This document shows positions 1 to 9,371 of a stretch of 64,000 nucleotides of DNA, one piece after another; the first letter of the stretch is position 1; every line of letters starts with the position of its first letter. A program made the position numbers and the translations under genes. Origin of the DNA: Pseudodesulfovibrio sp. S3 (GTDB lineage: Bacteria; Desulfobacterota; Desulfovibrionia; Desulfovibrionales; Desulfovibrionaceae); the NCBI RefSeq assembly GCF_004025585.1, contig NZ_QTZO01000001.1, forward strand, positions 62,001 through 126,000, read 5' to 3'. The notes under the pieces are model-generated. The model was not told where the DNA came from. It saw only the letters and a program-made list of their open reading frames with translations, and ran no database searches.

Positions 1-1
1 C

Positions 2-1072
2 ATCACAGGGTGTGCGGCCCAGGTCATGCCGGACGAACTGGCCGCGCTTCCCGGCGTGGTTCGGGTGGTGGCCCAGGAAGACAAGGCGCAACTGCTGGAC
101 GGTCCCGGCGGACAGGTGGGTGCCAAGGGCGGGAAGGCCGGGTTCGCTCCCTTTTCCATATCCGGTTACGATCGGGCCAGGGCCGTGGTCAAGGTCCAGG
201 ACGGGTGCTCCCACTTTTGCACCTATTGCATCGTTCCCCTGACGCGCGGCCGGTCCGTGAGCCGTCCCGTGAACGAGGTTGTGGACGAGGTCGGGCGGCT
301 CCTGGCCGCCGGTTTCCGTGAATTCATATTGAGCGGCATCAACCTGCGCCATTTCGGTCGAGACCTCGACGGCAAGCCAGACTTTTGGGATCTGGTGGCC
401 CGGCTGGAAGCGGTGTTCGGGTTGGAGTGGACCGGACGGGCGCGCTTCCGCATTTCTTCGGTGGAGCCGGGGCAGCTCGATGACAAGGCGCTGGACGTGT
501 TGTCCGGTTCCTCAATGGTCTGTCCGCAACTGCATCTTTCCCTGCAAAGCGGCGACTCGGACGTGCTCAAGGCCATGGGACGGGGGCATTATTCCCCGCA
601 GTCCGCCGTGGACTTCATGGAACGGCTGGCCAAGGTCTGGCCGGTCATGGGGCTGGGCGCGGACCTGATTACCGGCTTTCCCGGCGAGACCGAGGCCCGG
701 TTCGAGAACACCTTGGAACTCTGCCGCGCCCTGCCGTTGACCTACGGCCATGTTTTCCCGTATTCCGAGCGGCCCGGCACGCGCGCAGTGGACCTGCCGG
801 ACCCGGTGGAGGTGCCGGTGCGCAAGGAGCGTGCCGCGAGGCTGCGCAAGCTCGTCAACGCGAAAAAGTCCGCTTTCCTCAAGAACCTGCTGACCTTGCC
901 GCACCTCGATGTCCTGGTTCAGGATGCCCAGGGTCGCGGGGTCAGTCAGTTCTATGCGGCCTGCCGGATCATCACTGCAATTGGCAACGCTCCCCGTTCC
1001 CTGGTCCGGACGCGGCCGGTGTGTATCGAAAAGGGCGTGGTGTTGGTGGAGCCGTTGGAGGATGCATCATGA
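2..1072 (+). CDS. mtaB: MtaB/MiaB-type tRNA methylthiotransferase, 5' end cut off
   Basis: Radical-SAM enzyme that adds a methylthio group to a modified adenosine at position 37 of tRNAs, in the cytoplasm. The open frame runs in from the window edge. The first visible residues (ITGCAAQ) are the last cysteine motif of the N-terminal methylthiotransferase domain, so about 80 residues are missing. The radical-SAM CxxxCxxC motif (CSHFCTYC) follows about 70 residues in. Late residues look like the shortened TRAM-type end of MtaB. The stop overlaps the next start (ATGA at 1069-1072), which implies translational coupling. MtaB (acting on t6A) is preferred over MiaB or RimO by overall likeness only; the radical-SAM methylthiotransferase family itself is certain. 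Confidence 0.8.
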   Translation: MTGCAAQVMPDELAALPGVVRVVAQEDKAQLLDGPGGQVGAKGGKAGFAPFSISGYDRARAVVKVQDGCSHFCTYCIVPLTRGRSVSRPVNEVVDEVGRLLAAGFREFILSGINLRHFGRDLDGKPDFWDLVARLEAVFGLEWTGRARFRISSVEPGQLDDKALDVLSGSSMVCPQLHLSLQSGDSDVLKAMGRGHYSPQSAVDFMERLAKVWPVMGLGADLITGFPGETEARFENTLELCRALPLTYGHVFPYSERPGTRAVDLPDPVEVPVRKERAARLRKLVNAKKSAFLKNLLTLPHLDVLVQDAQGRGVSQFYAACRIITAIGNAPRSLVRTRPVCIEKGVVLVEPLEDAS

Positions 1073-1602
1073 GTACGCCGAAGATTCCCGATCCCGGATT
1101 GCTGATCATCTCGGTTTTGAGTGCGAAATGGGATGCGTTCTGGCCCGGGCTGCTCTCTGAGCTGGAAGGGAGGTTCGGGAAGGCCGAGCCGTCCGAGCTG
1201 TTTGCCTTTGATCAGACCGATTATTATGACAAGGAGTTGGGAACCCCCATTACCCGGCGGATCGTGGCCTTTGATACCCTCCGCCCCTTGGATGAGTTGG
1301 CGGATATCAAGCTGTTTACCAATGGGCTGGAGGCCCGGTATGCAGTGGAGGGGAAGCGGCTCTTCAACCTCGATCCCGGCTTCATCACCATGCAGAGCCT
1401 GGTTCTGGCCACGGGCAAGAATTTTTCGCACCGCATCTATTTGAAGGACGGCATCTGGGCCGACCTGACCCTGATCTGGCAGAAAAAGCAGTGGGTCGAT
1501 TTTCCCTGGACCTTCCCGGATTACGCGGGCGAGGCCATGAAAACACGGCTGACAAAGTTGCGTCAGTCGTATAGAACCAAGCAGAGCAAGCCGCAAACGT
1601 GA
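1069..1602 (+). CDS. DUF4416 family protein
   Basis: A 177-residue soluble protein recognised as DUF4416 from its opening (STPKIPDPGLLIISVLSA), the FDQTDYYDKELG stretch and the NLDPGFITMQSLVLAT stretch. The function of the family is unknown; it is common in deltaproteobacteria and related sulfate reducers. The ATG at 1069 is chosen because it overlaps the upstream stop by four bases and gives the conserved N-terminus; a longer frame back to 1021 would lie inside the upstream gene. It precedes yicC and is probably transcribed with the methylthiotransferase. Confidence 0.8.
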   Translation: MSTPKIPDPGLLIISVLSAKWDAFWPGLLSELEGRFGKAEPSELFAFDQTDYYDKELGTPITRRIVAFDTLRPLDELADIKLFTNGLEARYAVEGKRLFNLDPGFITMQSLVLATGKNFSHRIYLKDGIWADLTLIWQKKQWVDFPWTFPDYAGEAMKTRLTKLRQSYRTKQSKPQT

Positions 1603-1644
1603 CGATTTCGCACAAACGCGGCTTTCAAACATAAGGATAAGTAT

Positions 1645-2526
1645 ATGCCCGTTAGCATGACCGGCTTTGGCCGGTTCGAGACCAATGATGACGCCTGGAC
1701 CCATGTGTGGGAGATCAAGAGCGTCAACGGCCGTTTCCTCGACGTCAAGTGGAGGATGCCCGGCTACCTGCGTTCCCTGGAAAACGGTTGGGAAAAGGTC
1801 CTTCGCGCCCATGCCTCGCGCGGTCGGGTGGACGTGTCCCTGAACCTGGAAGTCCTGGATGCGCGCATTCTCGGCGTCACCTTCAATGAAACCATGGCGC
1901 AGGCCATGTTCGATCAGATGGAAAAGCTGGCAGTGAGCCGCGGCGGTACTTTCGAACCTGACTACAACCGTGTACTCTCCATGTCGGCACTGTGGCGCGA
2001 CTGCGGCACCGAGCCGGACCCGGGTTTGGCAGACAGCCTGACCAAGGGACTGGAAGCCGCCCTCAAGGAGTGGGTGAGTTCCCGGGCCACGGAAGGTGAT
2101 GCCCTGGTTGCCGACCTTACGGAACGTATGCAGAATCTGCGTGATCTCACGGAAAAGGTGAAGCAGCGCATCCCGGATATCCTGGAAGCCAAGAAAGCGG
2201 CGCTCAGACAGCGCATCGTCGACATGCTGGAATCCGCCAATGCCGAATTTTCAGAGGACCGCATGCTTCAGGAAGTAGCCTACCTCACCGACAAGCTGGA
2301 TGTGTCCGAGGAGTTGACCCGTCTGGATGCCCACCTTGAACGGTTGGGCGAGGTCATGACCGAAAAGGCTGATGTGGGCAAGAAGCTCGATTTCTTGGTG
2401 CAGGAGACCTTCCGCGAGATCAATACCTGCGGCAACAAGGCACAGGATACCGAAGTCAGCCAGTTGGTTGTGGATTTCAAGGCAGAGCTGGAACGTTGTC
2501 GTGAACAGGTCCAGAACATCGAGTAA
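1645..2526 (+). CDS. yicC: YicC family endoribonuclease
   Basis: A 293-residue YicC homologue. The start MPVSMTGFGR and the C-terminal KLDFLVQETFREINTCGNKAQD block are the two signature ends of the family (YicC_N and DUF1732). In E. coli YicC is an endoribonuclease linked to small-RNA turnover and stationary-phase growth. An AAGGATAAG tract precedes the ATG. Placement immediately before a RemA-like gene and gmk is a widely conserved order. Full length, nothing odd seen. Confidence 0.93.
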   Translation: MPVSMTGFGRFETNDDAWTHVWEIKSVNGRFLDVKWRMPGYLRSLENGWEKVLRAHASRGRVDVSLNLEVLDARILGVTFNETMAQAMFDQMEKLAVSRGGTFEPDYNRVLSMSALWRDCGTEPDPGLADSLTKGLEAALKEWVSSRATEGDALVADLTERMQNLRDLTEKVKQRIPDILEAKKAALRQRIVDMLESANAEFSEDRMLQEVAYLTDKLDVSEELTRLDAHLERLGEVMTEKADVGKKLDFLVQETFREINTCGNKAQDTEVSQLVVDFKAELERCREQVQNIE

Positions 2527-2552
2527 ACAATCTGAAGAAGCGGTAGGAAACC

Positions 2553-2807
2553 ATGCAGAAACAGGGATTACTCAACGTCGGTTTCGGGAATTTCGTGGTC
2601 TTGGATCGGGTCATTTCCATCGTCAACCCATCCAGTGCGCCCATGCGGCGCCTCAGGGAGGACGCCCGTGCCGAAGGGCGGCTCATTGACGCCACTCAGG
2701 GGCGTAAGACCAGGGCGATCATTGTCACCGACTCCAACCATGTTGTCCTGTCGGCCATCCAGGCCGAGACCATCGGACAACGATTCAGCGCGGACGAGGG
2801 GGATTAG
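2553..2807 (+). CDS. RemA-like (DUF370) regulator
   Basis: A small 84-residue protein of the DUF370/RemA family, identified from [19 protein letters not shown] and the [18 protein letters not shown] block. In Bacillus RemA is a DNA-binding activator of matrix genes. In deltaproteobacteria the family sits between yicC and gmk, as here, and its role is not established. The ATG at 2553 follows a GAAGCGGTAGGA region. Tightly packed with gmk (three-base gap), so probably co-transcribed. Confidence 0.85.
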   Translation: MQKQGLLNVGFGNFVVLDRVISIVNPSSAPMRRLREDARAEGRLIDATQGRKTRAIIVTDSNHVVLSAIQAETIGQRFSADEGD

Positions 2808-2810
2808 TAG

Positions 2811-3452
2811 GTGATTCAGGACGATCATAAATTCAGGCTGGGCCAGGTTCTTGTGGTCTGTGCGCCCAGCGGAACCGGCAAGAGCACGCTCATTGCCATG
2901 CTCCGGGAGGAGTATCCTGATTTTGGTTTTTCGGTGTCCTACACCACACGTGCCCCGCGCGGGAGTGAACAGGACGGTCGTGAGTACAATTTCGTCTCAC
3001 GGGAAGCCTTTGTGGCCATGCGCAGCAGAGGCGCTTTCTGTGAATGGGCCGAAGTTCACGGCAATTTTTACGGCACGGCTACCAAGCCGGTCGAAGAAAT
3101 GCTCGATTCCGGCCGGGACGTGTTGTTCGACATCGATGTCCAGGGTGCAAAGCAGCTCAGAAAGACCTTCTACAAGGGCACCTTCGTGTTCCTGCTGCCG
3201 CCCTCACGCGAAGAATTGGTGAGCAGGCTGCAAGGGCGCGGCACCGATTCGGAGGAGTCCATTTCCCGCCGTCTTGCCAATGCCTCCGGTGAACTTTCAC
3301 AGGCCGAATGGTTTGATTACTGGGTGGTCAACGACAGTCTTGATGAGGCGTATCAGGAGCTCAAGGCAGTATATCTGGCCGGTAGGTGCAAACCCTCGCT
3401 TCGGCCCGGCATCCTCGACAACATCATGAAGACCTGGGAAAACAATGGCTGA
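2811..3452 (+). CDS. gmk: Guanylate kinase
   Basis: Phosphorylates GMP to GDP with ATP in purine nucleotide metabolism. The P-loop APSGTGKST is at about residues 18-26, followed by the GMP-binding [19 protein letters not shown] block and [12 protein letters not shown]. Length (213 residues) is normal. The start is GTG at 2811, just after the upstream stop. The 3' end overlaps pyrF by eight bases, suggesting coupled translation. Confidence 0.95.
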   Translation: MIQDDHKFRLGQVLVVCAPSGTGKSTLIAMLREEYPDFGFSVSYTTRAPRGSEQDGREYNFVSREAFVAMRSRGAFCEWAEVHGNFYGTATKPVEEMLDSGRDVLFDIDVQGAKQLRKTFYKGTFVFLLPPSREELVSRLQGRGTDSEESISRRLANASGELSQAEWFDYWVVNDSLDEAYQELKAVYLAGRCKPSLRPGILDNIMKTWENNG

Positions 3453-4149
3453 TCTGGTTGTCGCCCTGGACTTCAGGGACGCAAAGACTGCAATGGCCAT
3501 GGCCCGGAACCTGAAGGGAACAGCCCCGTGGATGAAGGTCGGTTTGGAGCTGTTCACGGCCGAGGGGCCGCAGGTGGTTTCCGGCCTCAAGGACATGGGA
3601 TTCAAGGTTTTTCTGGACCTGAAATTCTTCGATATTCCCAACACAGTGCAGGGTGCGGTCCGTTCGGCGGTCCGGCTGGGTGCGGACATGGTCAACATCC
3701 ATGCCCTGGGCGGTGAACGCATGGCTCACGCCGCCATGGCAGGATGCCGCGAGGGGCTGACTTCGGGACAGGAAGCTCCCCTGGTTCTGGCTGTGACCGT
3801 GCTGACCAGCATGGCTGCCGGTGATTTCCCGGTGGAAGCGGCACCGTCGCCTTCCGAGATGGCCCTTGACCTGGCTGTTAAAGCCAAGCAATATGGCTTG
3901 AATGGGGTGGTTTGTTCCGGTCTGGAAGTGGAGCGGATCAAATCTGCCTGCGGCAGGGAATTCGCCTGCCTCACTCCGGGTATTCGTCCAGCATCGGTGG
4001 GCGCAGGAGATCAGAGGCGGGTGGTAACTCCGGCTCAGGCTGTACAGAGCGGCTCGGATTTCCTTGTGGTGGGACGACCCGTAACCGGAGCCGATGCGCC
4101 TCGGGAAGCAGCTCTGGTTATCCTCGGAGAGATGGAACAGGCCGGATAG
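3445..4149 (+). CDS. pyrF: Orotidine 5'-phosphate decarboxylase
   Basis: Decarboxylates OMP to UMP, the last step of de novo pyrimidine synthesis. The catalytic lysine/aspartate region is visible as [13 protein letters not shown] (DxKxxDIPNT motif), and the phosphate-binding end as [11 protein letters not shown]. 234 residues, full length. Starts inside the end of gmk, giving a purine/pyrimidine pair in one transcript. Confidence 0.95.
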   Translation: MADLVVALDFRDAKTAMAMARNLKGTAPWMKVGLELFTAEGPQVVSGLKDMGFKVFLDLKFFDIPNTVQGAVRSAVRLGADMVNIHALGGERMAHAAMAGCREGLTSGQEAPLVLAVTVLTSMAAGDFPVEAAPSPSEMALDLAVKAKQYGLNGVVCSGLEVERIKSACGREFACLTPGIRPASVGAGDQRRVVTPAQAVQSGSDFLVVGRPVTGADAPREAALVILGEMEQAG

Positions 4150-4158
4150 GAGCATTTG

Positions 4159-5061
4159 ATGTCCGATCAGGAGCAGAAAGTCGGGGGCACACGAGAGATC
4201 GTGCGTGATGGTGCGGAGAAGATCAAAGGTATCTTTTCCACCCAGACAGTCGCCAAAGTCGGCACCGGCACGACCCAGCGCAAGACAATCCAGAAGACGT
4301 ACTGGGATGTCGAAGAGCTTTCGAACGGCGAAGTTTCCGTCCAGCCCCTGAACCGTAATTATGTTCCTTCCGGTCCCAAACGCACCATCGAGCGCGATGA
4401 TTTTCTCACCAAGTTCAATCCTGAACCGGAATTCTACGTTTCCACCGTGTACCCGGCCATCAAGGAAATGGACAGTGCCATAGTGCGCGGCGAACAGCAC
4501 CGTGAACGGGGCGCAGCCTACAGTGCCGAATTCGAATATAAGCAGGCCATGTCCATTGACGAGGAAAACGTCCGCGCCAACTTCGGGCTGGGGCTGACCT
4601 ATCTCGACCGTGGTGATCAGGTGAGGGCTAATGACATCTTTGAGCGGCTGGTAGATCTGGAAGCCGCATTCGCCGTCGAGCACAAGCATCTGTTCAATGA
4701 TTTCGGCATCAACATGCGGAAGAACAAGATGTACGACCAGGCCCTCCAATATTACCTACGGGCCGAGAAACTGGTGCAGAACGACGAACACCTCTTTCAC
4801 AATATTGCCCGGTGTTTTTTTGAGAAAGGGAATATCGATGGGTGCAAGGAGTATTTGCTCAAGAGTCTGGAGGTGAATCCGGAACTTGAGGCGAGCAAGA
4901 AGTTTTGGGGTTTTCTTGTCGAGCGAGGACATGTGGCCGAAGGAGAGGGGCTGAGCGTGACGGCCGAGGCCCAACCGAGTTCCCCGGAAAAGAAGCAGGA
5001 CACGGGCAAGCCTGAGGGCAACGAAAAGTCCGATGCGCCCATTTCGATAAATTTGGATTAA
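4159..5061 (+). CDS. Tetratricopeptide-repeat protein
   Basis: About 300 residues. A charged N-terminal part (DIHxx-free, no signal peptide) is followed by TPR helices from about residue 110 to 260 (for example GAAYSAEFEYKQAMSIDEEN and AEKLVQNDEHLFHNIARCFF), then a polar low-complexity tail. TPR arrays bind other proteins; the partner is unknown. ATG at 4159 is preferred over TTG at 4156 because AGGAG at 4148-4152 is then six bases upstream. It resembles another TPR protein encoded at 24991-25794 only in general architecture. Confidence 0.75.
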   Translation: MSDQEQKVGGTREIVRDGAEKIKGIFSTQTVAKVGTGTTQRKTIQKTYWDVEELSNGEVSVQPLNRNYVPSGPKRTIERDDFLTKFNPEPEFYVSTVYPAIKEMDSAIVRGEQHRERGAAYSAEFEYKQAMSIDEENVRANFGLGLTYLDRGDQVRANDIFERLVDLEAAFAVEHKHLFNDFGINMRKNKMYDQALQYYLRAEKLVQNDEHLFHNIARCFFEKGNIDGCKEYLLKSLEVNPELEASKKFWGFLVERGHVAEGEGLSVTAEAQPSSPEKKQDTGKPEGNEKSDAPISINLD

Positions 5062-5100
5062 CGGACATGGAACCCCGTCAGGCGGCGGGTAGGAGTTTTC

Positions 5101-5961
5101 ATGAACCAGAATAGTATTCAGGGATTCCTTCAAGAGCTTCCCAATATGCGGGAAGATTTGCCTTTTGCTCCGGAAGTCCTGAAGAAACTGTTCATTCAGA
5201 CCGGCGGCGGGTCTTTGGCGTCCCTTGAAGATGTGGGTGAGACCCTGAGCAGGGATCAGGGGCTGACCACTCGCATCCTGAGTCTGGCCAATTCCGCCTA
5301 TTACGGTTTGCAGGCCGAAGTCCAGTCCGTGCCGCGGGCGGCAGCCGTGCTCGGCATGTCCGAAATCCGCAATATAGTGCTTGCCCTGGGTGTAAAAGGA
5401 CTGACAAGGAAATATCCCATTCCGGCGGAGTTTGATCTTGGAGCCTACTGGACACATCAGTTTCTGGTGGCCATGGTCGCCAAGGAATTGTCCCACATGA
5501 TCGGTGTGGGCAAGCCGGACAATATGTTCACCTCGGGGTTGCTGCACGACATCGGCAAACTGATCACGGCCTTGAAACGACCGGATGACTGGCAGGCCAT
5601 TCGCGATCTGGCCGAGAACGACGAGATGCTCGACAGCGAAGCCGAGGAGGAATACTGGGGGTTGGACCACGCCGTGGTCGGCGCCCTGGTACTGAGGTCG
5701 TGGGATCTGCCCGCCGACCTGGTGGAGCCGGTCAATTGGCACCATTCGCCCGCGCTTGCACCGGACCATTCCAATGAATCCAACGTGATCTGCCTGGCCG
5801 ACGCCGTGACCCATGCTGTTGCCGATCCCGATGGACCCTATGTGCACAGGGTGGATCTCCTTTGCGAGGAGATTTCCGTGGATATGGACGACATTCTGGA
5901 AATCGCCGAAGAGCTTTTCGAGTCAGACGATGTCGAACAATTTGTAAGTATTCTTTCCTAA
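5101..5961 (+). CDS. HDOD domain protein
   Basis: A 286-residue HDOD-domain protein, an HD-fold relative that usually lacks nuclease activity and acts in signalling (GSU-type regulators, chemotaxis-linked proteins). Diagnostic stretches are LTTRILSLANSAYYG, the HQFLVAMVAKEL region and LHDIGKLI. AGGAG sits directly upstream of the ATG. It lies between a TPR gene and recJ, so a signalling role is inferred only from the family. Confidence 0.88.
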   Translation: MNQNSIQGFLQELPNMREDLPFAPEVLKKLFIQTGGGSLASLEDVGETLSRDQGLTTRILSLANSAYYGLQAEVQSVPRAAAVLGMSEIRNIVLALGVKGLTRKYPIPAEFDLGAYWTHQFLVAMVAKELSHMIGVGKPDNMFTSGLLHDIGKLITALKRPDDWQAIRDLAENDEMLDSEAEEEYWGLDHAVVGALVLRSWDLPADLVEPVNWHHSPALAPDHSNESNVICLADAVTHAVADPDGPYVHRVDLLCEEISVDMDDILEIAEELFESDDVEQFVSILS

Positions 5962-5978
5962 CATCCCGGGACGTTATA

Positions 5979-7688
5979 TTGCCCTTCATCTGGAAACCCC
6001 GCGGTGATGAAACCGCACCGCCCTCAGTCGTGGAAATGGCTGAGGCACTTTCCGTTTCGCCATTGATCGTGGAAATTCTCTGGAATCGGGGGTTGACCGA
6101 CATCGGAGAAATGGATCGGTTCCTCAGTCCGATGCTCCGGAATATGGCCAATCCAGCGGAGATTCCGGGGTTGACCGAGGCCGCCGAGACCCTGGCTCGG
6201 GGTGTGGCCGAAGGGCGAACCCTGGCCGTATGGGGCGACTACGATGTGGACGGCATCACGGCTACGGCCGTGGTCAAGGAGTTCTTTGCCATGCGGGGCA
6301 TGGATATCATGCACCATCTGCCCAACCGCATGGATGAAGGGTACGGCATGAACATTCCCGGAGTGGAACGGCTCTTTGAGCAGGGCGTGACCATGCTCCT
6401 GACCGTGGATTGCGGTATTTCCGACCTCGCGCCGGTGGCCCGTGCCCGAGAACTGGGCATGGTCGTGGTGGTCACGGATCACCATTTGCCCGGCGAGGAG
6501 TTGCCCAAGGCCCATGCGGTCTGCGATCCTCGACTGGCCGATGGCGGCCCCTGCGACGACCTGGCCGGAGTGGGGGTGGCCTTCATGCTCATGGTGGCCC
6601 TGAACCGGTTGTTGCCCGGCGAGCCTGTGGATGTGCGCTCCCTGCTCGATCTGGTGGCCCTCGGCACCATCGCGGATATCGTCAGCCTGACCGGTCAGAA
6701 TCGTATTCTGGTCAAGAACGGGCTTCTGGTTATCAAGGAGGCCAAGCGTCCGGGCATGGCCGCTCTGAAGGTGGTCAGCGATTTTGAACGGCAGGCGGAT
6801 CTGGGAGCTGGACAGATCGGTTTCCACCTTGCACCGCGCATCAATGCCGCCGGGCGCATGGGTGACCCGACCAAGGCGCTGAACCTGCTGTTGGCAAAGG
6901 ATTTCGATTCGGCCATGCCCATTGCCGAGGAACTGAACGCCATCAATTTGGAGCGCCGACGCCAGGAGCAGGAGATTTCGGATGAGGCCTTTGCACAAGC
7001 CGAAACCATGAAACACATGGCCGGGCTGGTACTCCATGCCGATCATTGGCATCCGGGCATCATCGGCATCGTGGCCTCGCGGGTTGTGGAGAAGTACTAC
7101 CGGCCCACGCTCCTGCTCTGTTCTTCCGAGGTTGGTGAAGGGATACTCAAGGGGTCCGGCCGCAGTATTTCCGAGTTCAACCTTTTCGAAGGGCTCACGG
7201 CGGTCAGTTCCGTGCTTGAAGGATTCGGCGGCCATAAGCAGGCAGCCGGGCTTACTCTCAAAAGGGAAAATCTGTCGGCCTTGCGCGAGCGGTTCAACGA
7301 CCATATCGTGGCAACCCTTGGCCCGGACCCGCTGACGCCCACTCTCAAACTCGATCACGAACTGAGTTTCGCCAATATCAACAACACCCTGCTCAAGGAA
7401 CTGGAGCTGTTGCAGCCTTTCGGCATGGGCAACCCCGAACCTGTTTTTGCCACAAAGCCGGTGACCGTGGCCGAACACAGTGTTTTTGGACGGGACCGCG
7501 AGCATGTCAAACTGGTGCTTGAGGACCAGGAGACCGGGGCCAGACTGCCGGGCAAGGCGTGGCGCATGGGGCACAGTCTGACCCGCGTTGTCCAGGGCAG
7601 GACCCTGCGGTTCGCCTTCACCCCGAAGATCGACCGTTTTCGGGGCATTCCCTCCATCGACCTGCGGATACGGGACTGGATGTTCTAG
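5979..7688 (+). CDS. recJ: Single-stranded-DNA-specific exonuclease RecJ
   Basis: 5'-3' single-strand exonuclease of recombination and mismatch repair. DHH-domain motifs are present: AVWGDYDVDGITATA (metal-binding DYDVDG), LTVDCGIS and VVVTDHHLPGE, then the DHHA1 end with GGHKQAAG. The proposed start is TTG at 5979, giving 569 residues, the usual RecJ length, with MPFIWKPRG as the N-terminus. No ATG exists in frame between this and the conserved region, and an upstream frame would overlap the HDOD gene by 100 bases. The start is therefore good but not certain. Confidence 0.92.
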   Translation: MPFIWKPRGDETAPPSVVEMAEALSVSPLIVEILWNRGLTDIGEMDRFLSPMLRNMANPAEIPGLTEAAETLARGVAEGRTLAVWGDYDVDGITATAVVKEFFAMRGMDIMHHLPNRMDEGYGMNIPGVERLFEQGVTMLLTVDCGISDLAPVARARELGMVVVVTDHHLPGEELPKAHAVCDPRLADGGPCDDLAGVGVAFMLMVALNRLLPGEPVDVRSLLDLVALGTIADIVSLTGQNRILVKNGLLVIKEAKRPGMAALKVVSDFERQADLGAGQIGFHLAPRINAAGRMGDPTKALNLLLAKDFDSAMPIAEELNAINLERRRQEQEISDEAFAQAETMKHMAGLVLHADHWHPGIIGIVASRVVEKYYRPTLLLCSSEVGEGILKGSGRSISEFNLFEGLTAVSSVLEGFGGHKQAAGLTLKRENLSALRERFNDHIVATLGPDPLTPTLKLDHELSFANINNTLLKELELLQPFGMGNPEPVFATKPVTVAEHSVFGRDREHVKLVLEDQETGARLPGKAWRMGHSLTRVVQGRTLRFAFTPKIDRFRGIPSIDLRIRDWMF

Positions 7689-7698
7689 CGCATTTCTT

Positions 7699-7800
7699 GG
7701 GGTGTGGCCTCCGGCGGTTCCTCGCCGGAGAGGCGTCTCCGACGGCCAGAGCACCCTTTGAAAAGGGTTCTCTGGACTCTCCCAAACTTTTTGTCGCGCC
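7699..7800. repeat. GC-rich hairpin-forming intergenic repeat
   Basis: Between recJ and lipA there is a non-coding run of successive short palindromes, including CCGGCG...CGCCGG near 7710-7730 and AGAGCACCC...GGGTTCTCT near 7748-7773. It resembles the dispersed hairpin repeats often seen downstream of genes in Desulfovibrio genomes. That likeness is from memory; no second copy was found in this window. Confidence 0.4.
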
Positions 7801-7832
7801 TTCGGCAAAATTGCGTATCCGCAACACAACGT

Positions 7833-7877
7833 TCAACCCCTCGAATACAGGAAATATTCGAGGGGGTTGAGTTTTTT
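7833..7877 (+). terminator. Rho-independent terminator of recJ
   Basis: Fifteen-base arms TCAACCCCTCGAATA (7833-7847) and their complement (7855-7870, one bulged G) are followed by a TTTTTT run at 7872-7877. It ends the recJ transcript and separates it from the convergent lipA gene. Confidence 0.85.
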
Positions 7878-7912
7878 AAGTAACGCCTTGGTCGTGCTTT
7901 CTTGACAGTCTG

Positions 7913-8782
7913 CTAGACGAAGTCCGCAGCGTTGTAGCTCGATCTGACCAGCGGCGCGCTGAACATGTGGCCAATGCCGCGCTTCATCCCTTCCTCCGCG
8001 TACCAATCAAACGTTGCCGGTTCCACATACCGCTTCACCATGGGGTGTTGGCGGCTGGGTTGCATGTACTGGCCGATGGTCACGATGTTGCAATCGACCG
8101 CGGCCAGATCGTCGAGGGTGACCATGATCTGTTCGTCGGTTTCGCCGAGGCCGACCATGATGCCGGATTTGGTCGGAATCTTCGGGGCGATCCGTTTGGC
8201 GTTTGCCAGAAGTTCGAGTGACTGGCGGTAGTCCGCCTGGGGCCGTATGTCGGCGTACAGGACGGGCACGGTCTCCAGGTTGTGGTTGAGCACGTCCGGC
8301 CGGGCGTCGAGCACGGTCCTGAGCGCGGCTTCATTGCCCTGGAAATCCGGGATGAGCACTTCAATGGTGCATTCGGGCATTGCGGCGCGCACGGCTCGGA
8401 TGGTCGCCGCGAAATGGGCGGAGCCTCCGTCCGCAAGATCGTCGCGGGTGACTGAAGTAATGACCACATGCTTGAGCTTCAGGCGTTTGGCGGCTTCGGC
8501 CACGCGGCCCGGTTCGGACGGGTCCAGAGGATCGAGATCGCCGGACACGATGTTGCAGAATGCGCAGTTGCGCGTGCAGATGGAGCCCATGATCAGGAAC
8601 GTGGCCACGTTTTTGGAAAAGCACTCCCATTTGTTGGGGCATTTGGCCGATTGGCAGACCGTGTTCAGGTTCAGGTCGCTTATCAGCCCGGATGTGCAGG
8701 CAAAATTTTCGTTATTGGGGAGTTTGATCCGAAGCCAGGGCGGTATCCGCAAAGGCTTTTCGGAAGGCTTTTTCAAAGACAT
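7913..8782 (-). CDS. lipA: Lipoyl synthase
   Basis: Radical-SAM enzyme that inserts two sulfurs into protein-bound octanoyl groups to make lipoate. Both iron-sulfur motifs are present: C43-x4-C48-x5-C54 (auxiliary cluster) and CxxxCxxC at C69, C73, C76. The C-terminal RSSY motif (VRSSYNA) that ligates the auxiliary cluster is intact. 289 residues with the ATG at 8782, which overlaps lipB by 71 bases. A TTG at about 8750, just before the conserved RIPPWLRIKLP, would reduce the overlap and cannot be excluded. Confidence 0.95.
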   Translation of the reverse strand: MSLKKPSEKPLRIPPWLRIKLPNNENFACTSGLISDLNLNTVCQSAKCPNKWECFSKNVATFLIMGSICTRNCAFCNIVSGDLDPLDPSEPGRVAEAAKRLKLKHVVITSVTRDDLADGGSAHFAATIRAVRAAMPECTIEVLIPDFQGNEAALRTVLDARPDVLNHNLETVPVLYADIRPQADYRQSLELLANAKRIAPKIPTKSGIMVGLGETDEQIMVTLDDLAAVDCNIVTIGQYMQPSRQHPMVKRYVEPATFDWYAEEGMKRGIGHMFSAPLVRSSYNAADFV

Positions 8783-9371
8783 ATTTGACTTCCTTCATGT
8801 CGATGTCGCGTCCGGTCTCTTTGGACAGGGAGGTGGGAACCGCCCCCTGGATGCCGCACAGGGTGATGGCGTTGAACAGGCTTACGTCGAACCCCACGTT
8901 GAGGGCCAGGCCGTGGTAGGTGACCCAGCGGCGCACGCCGATGCCCATTGAGCATATTTTCTTCACTTCGTCCACCCAAACGCCGGGGTGGCCGGGCCGC
9001 CGGACCGTGTTCACGCCGAAGTGCGCGCAGGTGCCGATGACCGCCTCTTCCATGTCGTGGAAGAATTTTCTCATGCCGCCGGTCCGTTTTTCCACCTGCC
9101 AGATGGGATAGGCCACCATCTGGCCGGGGAAGTGGCAGGTGATGTTGCCGCCGCGTGTGGTCTGGGCCACGGCAATACCCTGCGCGGCCAGCAGGGATGT
9201 GTCCATGAGCAGGTTCTCGGCCCCGCCCTGGCGTCCCAGAGTGATGACCTTGGGGTGTTCCAGGAGGAAGACCGTGTTTTCGGCCTGGCCGTTGGTCACG
9301 GCAGCCAGGGTCTCCAGTTGCAGGGCTTCGGCTTTTTCGTAGTCGATCAGTCCGAGGTCGATGATTTTCAT
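8712..9371 (-). CDS. lipB: Lipoyl(octanoyl) transferase
   Basis: Transfers octanoate from acyl carrier protein to lipoyl domains, giving the substrate of LipA. Family features: the RGGNITCHFPGQ motif, the lysine region KKICSMGIGVRRWVTYHG, and the catalytic cysteine in LCGIQGAVPTSL. The start at 9371 (MKIIDLGLIDYE) gives 219 residues, the usual length, and overlaps the upstream stop by four bases (ATGA at 9368-9371). Confidence 0.94.
   Translation of the reverse strand: MKIIDLGLIDYEKAEALQLETLAAVTNGQAENTVFLLEHPKVITLGRQGGAENLLMDTSLLAAQGIAVAQTTRGGNITCHFPGQMVAYPIWQVEKRTGGMRKFFHDMEEAVIGTCAHFGVNTVRRPGHPGVWVDEVKKICSMGIGVRRWVTYHGLALNVGFDVSLFNAITLCGIQGAVPTSLSKETGRDIDMKEVKYVFEKAFRKAFADTALASDQTPQ

Noticed and set aside
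3424-4749. A 441-codon minus-strand frame opposite pyrF and the TPR gene
   Set aside because: Covers two real genes in antisense and has no recognisable domain.
6024-7829. A 601-codon open frame opposite recJ
   Set aside because: Antisense shadow of recJ; histidine- and glycine-rich nonsense with no domain.
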